The notes beneath the pieces are model-generated. The model searched no databases. It was not told where the DNA came from and saw only the letters and a list, made by a program, of their open reading frames with translations. A program made the translations under genes and the position numbers. This document shows positions 32,823 to 38,641 of a stretch of DNA of 46,032 bases, in pieces. The stretch is taken from positions 1 through 46,032 of the IMG/VR virus record IMGVR_UViG_3300031382_000005, one strand, 5' to 3'. Each line of letters starts with the position of its first letter. Position 1 is the stretch's first letter. The DNA comes from a virus.

Positions 32823-32866
32823 GGTAGCCTCCTTAGCTGTAATTAGTATGCACCATGGAGGCTACC
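32823..32866 (-). promoter_or_regulatory. Ten-base dyad that can hide a ribosome-binding site
   Basis: GGTAGCCTCC (32823-32832) and GGAGGCTACC (32857-32866) are perfect complements. The lower arm is the Shine-Dalgarno leader of the 86-residue gene; the upper arm lies inside the spacer of the local promoter. Confidence 0.6.
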
Positions 32867-32874
32867 TATGACAA
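32845..32874 (-). promoter_or_regulatory. Promoter-family site (32.8 kb)
   Basis: -35 TTGTCA, 18-base spacer, -10 CATACT. Confidence 0.4.
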
Positions 32875-32881
32875 ATTCTAC

Positions 32882-33196
32882 TTATCCGTTCTTACGTGTA
32901 AATTTCACGGTCTCGAGCTGACGATGAATTTTGACGTTGCGGCGAGCCATGTGACGGAAGACTTGACGAGTAGGCTCAATCTCTGGATATTCGATCTTGG
33001 CGTTCGCCTTGCGTTTTGCAGTCAAACGGTCGATTGCTCGGTACAGTCCGTTTCGTTCCGGCTCTGGAGATTTGTTCGAAATGTTCCAGTTGTTGTTGAT
33101 CAAAAGCTGAGCCTTGTTCATTTTATAACTATCAGACTCGTGACGAGTTCCTTTCCTACGAAAACGACGCGCTATTTTCTTTGCGATGCGTGACAT
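32882..33196 (-). CDS. Small very basic protein
   Basis: 104 residues, Arg/Lys-rich throughout (MSRIAKKIARRFRRKGTRHE, RQVFRHMARRNVKIHRQ). Probably binds nucleic acid. AAGAGGATTACATA leader. No family recognised. Confidence 0.55.
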   Translation of the reverse strand: MSRIAKKIARRFRRKGTRHESDSYKMNKAQLLINNNWNISNKSPEPERNGLYRAIDRLTAKRKANAKIEYPEIEPTRQVFRHMARRNVKIHRQLETVKFTRKNG

Positions 33197-33234
33197 TATG
33201 TAATCCTCTTAGTTGTTGAAGTGAGATTGGTCGT

Positions 33235-33543
33235 TTAGTGATCCACTGGACCCATAGGGTCTTGGGCGGCGGTGAAGTTGATATTCCAGCTTTCCATTTC
33301 GTAAGGCTTTTGCCCCTCAACGGTCAGCAATTCATGCATGAGTTCCGCGCAGATAAATGACATTGCTGCGGATTGATCTTTGAACGGTGGTGGCATGGTC
33401 GAGTTCTGCCCCTTGCCCTTACGCTCATCAATCACATCCCATTGTCCCGGTCCACCACGCAGGCGAAACAAGCGTCCAACCTCATGGCTTGTAATATCCC
33501 AATGCCCGTAGTTTCTGTGGACAACGCTAAAGCTGGTTGGCAT
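33235..33543 (-). CDS. Protein of unknown function
   Basis: 102 residues, MPTSFSVVHRNYGHWDITSH, then GRLFRLRGGPGQWDVIDER and QSAAMSFICAELMHELL. A small alpha/beta protein type seen in other phages. GC content above the local average, like the next three genes. Confidence 0.6.
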   Translation of the reverse strand: MPTSFSVVHRNYGHWDITSHEVGRLFRLRGGPGQWDVIDERKGKGQNSTMPPPFKDQSAAMSFICAELMHELLTVEGQKPYEMESWNINFTAAQDPMGPVDH

Positions 33544-33554
33544 AATCTGGTCCT

Positions 33555-33866
33555 TTAAATGTTTGAAGGTGCAGCGGCTTCGATAACGTCACTTGCTGCG
33601 CCTATTGTTTCTGAGAATATGCGTTCAAATGCTTGATCCCATCCGTGTCTCATAGCCTCGTACCGATCAGTGATGTTCCGATCCTCAAGGCCGCAGCCCA
33701 TACCCTGATCGTGGTATTCAGGCTCGTGCTCTAAGGCGGATTTTACTTCACTTAGTGCCGCTTCAAGTTCTTCTATTCTTTCTGCAGCTTGCACGCCTGC
33801 CTGATCGAACCAGTGCTTTACCCACGATGAATCACGCAATCGCTCTGTTAGTTTTCGTTGGTCCAT
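33555..33866 (-). CDS. Coiled-coil protein of unknown function
   Basis: 103 residues, MDQRKLTERLRDSSWVKHWF, then a heptad-like AAERIEELEAALSEVKSALE. Helical throughout. AAGGAACATAAAG leader. Confidence 0.55.
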   Translation of the reverse strand: MDQRKLTERLRDSSWVKHWFDQAGVQAAERIEELEAALSEVKSALEHEPEYHDQGMGCGLEDRNITDRYEAMRHGWDQAFERIFSETIGAASDVIEAAAPSNI

Positions 33867-33877
33867 CTTTATGTTCC

Positions 33878-34024
33878 TTAAATGGTTTCTTTTCTGTTGA
33901 GTTGCAGCGCCAGCAAAAACATGGCGCGGCGTATATCTTTCGGCATAGTCCTAATCGGCCCCAATGCGAGGCCCAGACGGGCCTCAAGTATGCTGCGGGC
34001 CGTGATGCACGTTAGGTCATCCAT
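33878..34024 (-). CDS. Small protein, 48 residues
   Basis: MDDLTCITARSILEARLGLA then RRAMFLLALQLNRKETI; helical. No clear ribosome-binding site (an upstream in-frame GTG is possible). Ends TAA beside the leader of the next gene. Confidence 0.45.
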   Translation of the reverse strand: MDDLTCITARSILEARLGLALGPIRTMPKDIRRAMFLLALQLNRKETI

Positions 34025-34058
34025 CGGTTTCGTTGCGCGTTGGTCGCACACTATTCAG

Positions 34059-34187
34059 CTACATCATCGCCTCTTGCAGCTTGGTTTTCACAAGCGCGGC
34101 TTCGCGACCCTCTGGCATCTGGTCTAGTGTTTCCATCGCGTCTGCAATGCTTTCGGCGGTGGCGTCCGCTGCGGTAAATTCTTTCAT
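34059..34187 (-). CDS. Small protein, 42 residues
   Basis: MKEFTAADATAESIADAMET then REAALVKTKLQEAMM; one or two helices. AAAAGGA leader eight bases before ATG 34187. GC-rich codons. Confidence 0.5.
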   Translation of the reverse strand: MKEFTAADATAESIADAMETLDQMPEGREAALVKTKLQEAMM

Positions 34188-34283
34188 ATCATCATTCCTT
34201 TTCTGTCAGGGTTTGTGCGCCGTCAGTGGCGGGATTCCGTTGTAGGTGGGCAGAGGGGTCATGTTTACACTCCAGATCTCAGA

Positions 34284-35015
34284 TCATTTCTTCGTGATTC
34301 TTTTCGCCGTAGTTGACTGTTGACGTGAGATTGGTCGTTGAATATTGACTTTATCACCTGCGGCTTGACCTTGACCATAGGCATCCATGTTCGCTTTCAT
34401 GCTACGAGAGCTACTTTTGCGAAGTTTAATGTCTGGCAGCATGGATTCCATTCCTTGATCTACAAGTGCCATTTTGATTTCCACGAGATCATTACCGGTG
34501 CTGTCTGTTTGCACTGTTCTGCTCTCAATAATTTCGTTGATCTTATAGTTAACCCGCTCAGAAAAGCCGATCATGAAGGACCAGTATTGCGTGTGACGGC
34601 TCGCGCTACTCTTTGGGTTTGTAGCGAGGAACTCTTTCCAGCCTCGATCCATGCTGTCGTGGATAAGCCCAAGAAGAAACTCAGCCATCTCGACATCATT
34701 TATCAAACCAAACATTTTGAGATGTTTCTTGGAGTTTGTGGAAGATGTCCAAGGTTTCACATTGCAAAAACGACCGATGGTCGTAGCGCAGTATTTCTGA
34801 GAAGGGTGAATTATTTTCTGCTTCTGGGTAAAAGACCCTTCACGCATATCACGTGAGAATTCTACAGACTTGAGATCAGCTTCGGTGATACCATGCTTCT
34901 CCATCAGCTTTTCGGCAATGGTCAGCGCAGCTATGGCTTCGTCTTCAGTCGCGCCACGCTCAGGGATTTTGGCCTTGAGCGCGGCAATTTTTGCGATCAT
35001 GTCTTGATTTTTCAC
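34284..35015 (-). CDS. DUF2786-type protein
   Basis: 243 residues from GTG 35015 (AGGCTACC leader). Residues 8-50 (AALKAKIPERGATEDEAIAA ... LMEKHGITEADL) match the DUF2786 N-terminal domain, found in phage proteins of unknown role; the middle resembles its usual partner domain (CATTIGRFCNVKPW onward). Basic C-terminus. Possible DNA-linked function, not established. Confidence 0.7.
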   Translation of the reverse strand: MKNQDMIAKIAALKAKIPERGATEDEAIAALTIAEKLMEKHGITEADLKSVEFSRDMREGSFTQKQKIIHPSQKYCATTIGRFCNVKPWTSSTNSKKHLKMFGLINDVEMAEFLLGLIHDSMDRGWKEFLATNPKSSASRHTQYWSFMIGFSERVNYKINEIIESRTVQTDSTGNDLVEIKMALVDQGMESMLPDIKLRKSSSRSMKANMDAYGQGQAAGDKVNIQRPISRQQSTTAKRITKK

Positions 35016-35021
35016 GGTAGC

Positions 35022-35138
35022 CTACTCTTCCTCGGTTGGAGTTATCATACCCTCTAAGTAGTGGTTAGGAGCAATAGTGTATCCAAGTTGGATAAAAGAA
35101 TCTGCGGCCCACGCTCGCAAAAGGTTTAGAAAGTGCAT
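35022..35138 (-). CDS. Small protein, 38 residues
   Basis: MHFLNLLRAWAADSFIQLGY then an acidic end. AAAGGATTACTCA leader at ATG 35138, directly behind promoter site 8; ends just before the GTG of the DUF2786 gene. Confidence 0.5.
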   Translation of the reverse strand: MHFLNLLRAWAADSFIQLGYTIAPNHYLEGMITPTEEE

Positions 35139-35164
35139 TGAGTAATCCTTTGTTTATACTACTT

Positions 35165-35193
35165 AATATAACCTTAGGACTACCCAATGACCA
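35165..35193 (-). promoter_or_regulatory. Promoter-family site 8
   Basis: -35 TGGTCA, 17-base spacer, -10 TATATT. One of the best members. Confidence 0.55.
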
Positions 35194-35200
35194 GTTCTAT

Positions 35201-35437
35201 TTATCCTGTCGGAAACAGATACTTACTAACAGAGTATGGAGTCAACGCGATCCGCACTTTGTTTGTTCTGTCTGGGCTCTCTGCGTAAGCCACGAATCCA
35301 CCTGTTGAGATGTTATCAAACGGCCATTCCATATTTATACGGCTCAAAATGAAGCTTTCAGAACATCGTCCTGGATTAATGATTTTAAGAATTTTCACAA
35401 CTTGCTGTAGTTCATGTTCGTAAATTTCTGGTAGCAT
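35201..35437 (-). CDS. Small protein of unknown function
   Basis: 78 residues, MLPEIYEHELQQVVKILKII then beta-rich (GGFVAYAESPDRTNKVRIAL). GGAGGCTACC leader behind promoter site 9. It is the first gene past the structured-RNA cassette. Confidence 0.55.
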   Translation of the reverse strand: MLPEIYEHELQQVVKILKIINPGRCSESFILSRINMEWPFDNISTGGFVAYAESPDRTNKVRIALTPYSVSKYLFPTG

Positions 35438-35462
35438 GGTAGCCTCCTAATTGCTATAATTT

Positions 35463-35491
35463 ATAGTAACTCGGGGATTGGCAAATGACAA
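35463..35491 (-). promoter_or_regulatory. Promoter-family site 9
   Basis: -35 TTGTCA, 17-base spacer, -10 TACTAT; the -10 lies in a CTATAA-T-TTATAG dyad. Confidence 0.5.
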
Positions 35492-35512
35492 GGTTAGTTA
35501 TTCACAAAAGTC

Positions 35513-35544
35513 GGGGCCGACCCAACTACCTATGGATCGACCCC
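35513..35544 (-). terminator. Terminator of the structured-RNA cassette
   Basis: GGGGTCG (35544-35538) pairs with CGGCCCC (35519-35513) over seven positions with one G-U pair, then GACTTTT follows. It ends the region downstream of the permuted tRNA. An alternative pairing of CCGACTT here with AAGTCGG at 35882-35888 could close the whole RNA. Confidence 0.55.
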
Positions 35545-35589
35545 TGTTGCTTTGATTAAAAATCAAGTGCTCAATAAAGAGCAGCACCT

Positions 35590-35787
35590 ATGACTCTCTG
35601 ACCACTGAGGTTCCGTCAATCTTACCAAATGCGCTCTACCACTGAGCTACCCGCCAGCAGTCCAACTAAAGGGTGTTGGATGGCGGGGCTGGATTCGAAC
35701 CAGCGACTTCATTGTTTAAGAAACCTCTTGTCTCCAGTCACTTTGTTTCTCACATTGAGGGGCATAAGTCTCTCAAATATGAGTCAC
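35590..35787 (-). ncRNA. Structured RNA with circularly permuted tRNA (Y-RNA/YrlA-like)
   Basis: In transcription order the tRNA 3' half comes first: variable AAGTC, T-arm GCTGG-TTCGAAT-CCAGC (35704-35688), acceptor CCCGCCA (35687-35681), then TCCA. After a 20-base linker able to form a TCCAAC/GTTGGA hairpin, the 5' half follows: acceptor TGGCGGG (35656-35650), T8, A9, D-arm GCTC-AGTGGTA-GAGC, G26, CATT. The acceptor halves pair 7/7 and CATT pairs with AATG (35713-35710) as the anticodon stem. The arm extends by long-range helices: TAAGA/TCTTA, AACCTC/GAGGTT (35607-35612 with 35722-35727), CAGT/ACTG and GAGTCAT/GTGACTC (35590-35596 with 35781-35787). Bacterial Y RNAs of the YrlA class have this permuted tRNA-mimic layout. 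No complete normal tRNA can be built. Confidence 0.65.
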
Positions 35788-35950
35788 GGGAATTTGTTTA
35801 CTCCTTAGAGTTTTTCCACCCGCATAGTTCAGTCTCAGTCTCAGTCTATCCCCTATGGGATCTATGGTGCATCAGGTCGAGCCGACTTGTCCCGATTCTT
35901 AGAGACAGTTACTTCCCCTCACGAGTGAGCTGATAGCCCGATGCAATAAG

Positions 35951-36694
35951 TTAGCCTTGGATATATCCGAAGATTTCCTTAGCAATGCTTAGATCTTTGA
36001 CGTCAACAGTGTTCGCTCGTTGGCGAGCCTTCTTGACAGCCGAGATCATTTTGTCACACCGAAGAATCATCGCCGATTTCTCGTGCGGTGTGATCATGCT
36101 TGAAGTGTGAGTTGTTTCAATACGAGCTACGGAAACGTCTTCGTTCCATTTCTCCACTTGGGCTGGATGCTCTTTCGTTGGCTCTACCAGGATTCGTGAT
36201 TTAAGAGACTTTTCAGTCTTCATAGACACAGTAGCTTCTGAACGATAAGTACCTTCACCAAGATTGGCGTCCGGTGTCCATTTGATAGACATTTCCAGAG
36301 TTGGAATGTTAAGGATCATTTCCCGAACAGCTTTGAGGCGGCTTTCCATGCCCAAAAGAAAGGTCGCTGGGACATCTTTGAGGATGGTGGTCCCATCTAC
36401 AATGAGGTCTGCTCGAGCACGTCCATTGGCCTCTTCAAGCTGCAACAGAGCATCATAATGGCGACCTATGCTTTTGAAAGCGTGATCAAGCTTGTCGGCG
36501 ACAGTAGTCACCATTTGCTTGTTTTCCACAGTGTTTTCACCTTCGCGGCTACTTTCAAAGAAATTCACTGTTTTGGACTGACCGCGAAAATGGTCAGGTT
36601 TTTTCGCAAACACAGTACTAGTCTCGGTAGTCACCGCTTGCGCTGCGTTGGTGGTGTCAGCCATTACCGCTAACAACTCATGAAGTTTCGCCAT
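35951..36694 (-). CDS. DUF7873-like conserved protein
   Basis: 247 residues, MAKLHELLAVMADTTNAAQA, then RADLIVDGTTILKDVPATFL with LGMESRLKAVREMI, KEHPAQVEKWNEDVSVA and KARQRANTVDVKDLSIAKE. This succession (start, 'A(R)ADLIVDGT.L..VP.T.L', 'HPAQVE', 'AR..AN...V') is that of a family of about 250 residues spread through bacteria and phages (DUF7873); its biochemistry is not known to me. ATG 36694 has GGAG. Its own promoter (site 10) lies upstream, and the permuted-tRNA RNA begins right after its stop, so both are probably one transcript. Confidence 0.7.
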   Translation of the reverse strand: MAKLHELLAVMADTTNAAQAVTTETSTVFAKKPDHFRGQSKTVNFFESSREGENTVENKQMVTTVADKLDHAFKSIGRHYDALLQLEEANGRARADLIVDGTTILKDVPATFLLGMESRLKAVREMILNIPTLEMSIKWTPDANLGEGTYRSEATVSMKTEKSLKSRILVEPTKEHPAQVEKWNEDVSVARIETTHTSSMITPHEKSAMILRCDKMISAVKKARQRANTVDVKDLSIAKEIFGYIQG

Positions 36695-36730
36695 TATTAC
36701 TATCTCCGTTATGTTTAATTCTTATAAGGT

Positions 36731-36759
36731 ATATTAACCTTACAAATTACCAATGACAA
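36731..36759 (-). promoter_or_regulatory. Promoter-family site 10
   Basis: -35 TTGTCA, 17-base spacer, -10 TAATAT; an AAGGT-ATATTA-ACCTT dyad covers the -10. Drives the DUF7873-like gene. Confidence 0.5.
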
Positions 36760-36760
36760 A

Positions 36761-37003
36761 TTATTTTTGTCTTCCAAAATTCATTATTCTTATAGTAGTT
36801 CCTTGAGATCCACCGAGACCATTATCTACGTCTGGACAATCGTAAGCCCAAGCGTGGAACTGTGGAACCTTGATCCACTCGTAGTTGTACCAAAACTCTG
36901 TCGCACGTTCTCTTTGGAACGCCGCCCATGACTCTCGAGCAGCCATAGGTGGTTTCCCACCCATACCTTTGAGAAGTTTCTGTTTGAGTTCTTCGTGGTT
37001 CAT
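36761..37003 (-). CDS. Small protein of unknown function
   Basis: 80 residues, MNHEELKQKLLKGMGGKPPM, then a Trp/Tyr-rich stretch (FWYNYEWIKVPQFHAWAYD). ATGA overlap with its upstream neighbour; stop three bases before the -35 of site 10. Confidence 0.55.
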   Translation of the reverse strand: MNHEELKQKLLKGMGGKPPMAARESWAAFQRERATEFWYNYEWIKVPQFHAWAYDCPDVDNGLGGSQGTTIRIMNFGRQK

Positions 37004-37248
37004 GCGTCTACCGTAGCCTTTCTCATGACTTCAACACCTTCAGATAAAGCTTTTTTCGCCCATCTTTTTGCAAAGTATTTGTTATCTTCTGGTGGTCTAG
37101 GGCAGATTTCTACAATCCGATTATCTGATACTGAAACCACTAAACCTTGGAACGTACGAGTTTCTAAGGTATCTGAATATGTGCAATCTACTTTAATCCA
37201 ATCTCCTATTACTGGACAACTCTTATAGATCCAAAGTCCCCAACTCAT
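37000..37248 (-). CDS. Small protein of unknown function
   Basis: 82 residues, MSWGLWIYKSCPVIGDWIKV, strand-rich with a helical end. Coupled on both sides by ATGA overlaps, between the ligase and the 80-residue gene. Confidence 0.55.
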   Translation of the reverse strand: MSWGLWIYKSCPVIGDWIKVDCTYSDTLETRTFQGLVVSVSDNRIVEICPRPPEDNKYFAKRWAKKALSEGVEVMRKATVDA

Positions 37249-38192
37249 TTGAACATATCCAATTGCTCTGCATCCATATCAAGAGGGTCTCGGATCCCAA
37301 GGAACTGAGGAAAACGCGGCTTATCTTTCACACCAATCTTAAAGTATTTTATCTTTGCAATTTTACCGATCAGCTCATCCCGTTGATTCCAGTAACCTTG
37401 TCTGCTGTTTTGGGTAAGTCCTTCCCCACCGCCGACGTGACCATCAAAGTCACGCCCATCCCACAACTTTCCTGATATCTCGAAGCCGCCGAGAGTTCCT
37501 TTGCCGAGCAAGTTTTCTTTGTGTCCAGAGCGCTGAGTGTTCCCAAGAGCATTTTTCTTAGCTTCGTTGGTATTCTCATTCTCTTCATAAAAGCCTGTAA
37601 TAAGAACTTCTGTATCTATCCAGCCTCCTTCTTTCATTTTGATGCACTCACATTGCACTGGAGAACCTCGGCCAAATTTATAGTAGGAGTCAGGTCGACG
37701 CAGAATAATCCCCTCATGCCCAAGAAGGGTCTGCTCTTCGTAGAATTCCCACACCTGCTCCATGGTATGAAACAGAGTTGTCTCAGCAGGTAAAACTTTG
37801 ACTTGTCCAACCCATAAATAGTCACAGATTTCTTCAACAACTTTCATTCTTTCTTCAAAAGTTCCTGGTTCATCCCATTTATCAAACACATAGAACCGCA
37901 TGTCTTCATGAGGTTTGTTAAACGACATGACAGCAGAGTCTGTACGAGAATAGCATCCTGAAGCATATGGATCACCACAGATGATCTCACCATCTAAGCC
38001 TCGTAGTATATCTTTGTTATAAGCAAAGAAAGATTGAAGCTGCTCTGATCTGGCAGCTTTTAACGATCGAGTAGAAGCAACGCCAGAGTGGTTCTCAAAA
38101 ATACGAATTCCATCGTATTTGATTTGTCCATAAAGAGGAAGCTGTTTTGCAACTTTCTCTTCAAAGAATTTTCCTGCTAATAGTGGTTTCAT
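37245..38192 (-). CDS. ATP-dependent DNA ligase
   Basis: 315 residues from ATG 38192 (GGAGG-CTACC leader; an in-frame TTG at 38204 is inside the leader). Nucleotidyltransferase motif I is IKYDGIR with Lys25 as the adenylated residue, followed by GLDGEIICGD (motif III region), and HEGIILRRPDSYYKFG (motif IV). A C-terminal OB-type part follows (GTLGGFEISGKLWDGRDFD). Seals nicks in phage replication. Behind promoter site 11. Length is typical of small phage ligases. Confidence 0.88.
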   Translation of the reverse strand: MKPLLAGKFFEEKVAKQLPLYGQIKYDGIRIFENHSGVASTRSLKAARSEQLQSFFAYNKDILRGLDGEIICGDPYASGCYSRTDSAVMSFNKPHEDMRFYVFDKWDEPGTFEERMKVVEEICDYLWVGQVKVLPAETTLFHTMEQVWEFYEEQTLLGHEGIILRRPDSYYKFGRGSPVQCECIKMKEGGWIDTEVLITGFYEENENTNEAKKNALGNTQRSGHKENLLGKGTLGGFEISGKLWDGRDFDGHVGGGEGLTQNSRQGYWNQRDELIGKIAKIKYFKIGVKDKPRFPQFLGIRDPLDMDAEQLDMFK

Positions 38193-38216
38193 GGTAGCCT
38201 CCAATAATTGAACTTT

Positions 38217-38246
38217 ATTGTAGCACAGTAGCCGCCAAACTGACCA
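38217..38246 (-). promoter_or_regulatory. Promoter-family site 11
   Basis: -35 TGGTCA, 18-base spacer, -10 TACAAT; drives the DNA ligase gene. Confidence 0.5.
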
Positions 38247-38256
38247 AACCTTTGTA

Positions 38257-38283
38257 TCCCTGCCCTATACGGTGGGGCAGGGA
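38257..38283. terminator. Perfect 9-base hairpin in a GC-rich island
   Basis: TCCCTGCCC (38257-38265) and GGGCAGGGA (38275-38283) pair fully around a nine-base loop, within a GC-rich stretch (38255-38340) after the 100-residue gene. No T-run; may still end or slow transcription ahead of the ligase promoter. Confidence 0.45.
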
Positions 38284-38338
38284 CGGCCTTGAATGCTGTA
38301 GGGGTAGGGCAGGGTAAGCAACGGCATCTAGCGCGTCC

Positions 38339-38641
38339 CTAGAGCTCGTGGTAAGCTATAAATTCCCAAGAACCGCTGAAATATTCTTTATCATTAGGGG
38401 CAGTTTCTTCAACAGCTTCTCCGATCTCAGAGAACGGATCTAGTCCGGTCTTGTATCCATTCGCTATCATTTGTATCTGCCCAAAGCAGATGTCTTCTTG
38501 CTCTGGGCAAATATGAGGTTCGTGTCCTCCATCTATTGTGTGATGTTTGAATACGAAATCGAATATTACAGTGTCGGCGATTTTTAGTTTCTCAGAGTCT
38601 CTTAAATAAGGACAATCAAAACATGGTGATGTACAAGTCAT
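38339..38641 (-). CDS. Cys-rich small protein (DUF6283-like)
   Basis: 100 residues, MTCTSPCFDCPYLRDSEKLK, later PHICPEQEDICFGQIQM. The C-x2-C-P start, a central His/Cys pair and 'C.G' resemble DUF6283-type metal-binding proteins. GGAGG leader; its ATG overlaps the primase stop (TAATG). Confidence 0.55.
   Translation of the reverse strand: MTCTSPCFDCPYLRDSEKLKIADTVIFDFVFKHHTIDGGHEPHICPEQEDICFGQIQMIANGYKTGLDPFSEIGEAVEETAPNDKEYFSGSWEFIAYHEL

Noticed and set aside
34209-34265. 18-codon frame before the 42-residue gene
   Set aside because: Too short and without a ribosome-binding site to support.
35641-35710. Two adjacent ordinary tRNAs, or a tRNA 3' end as phage attachment site
   Set aside because: No matching 5' half upstream or 3' half downstream was found, while the two pieces match each other exactly; an attachment site would not need the D-arm half, and no integrase is seen.
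35590-35950. Group I intron halves flanking the permuted tRNA (permuted intron-exon)
   Set aside because: The sequence before the putative P7-like GAGTCA is only about 30 bases after the tRNA, too short for P3-P6, and no guanosine marks the 3' junction; a covariance search should still be done.
35513-35950. Two-piece tmRNA
   Set aside because: The 5' piece has a full canonical tRNA D-arm, which tmRNA lacks, and no tag reading frame with a resume codon is seen.
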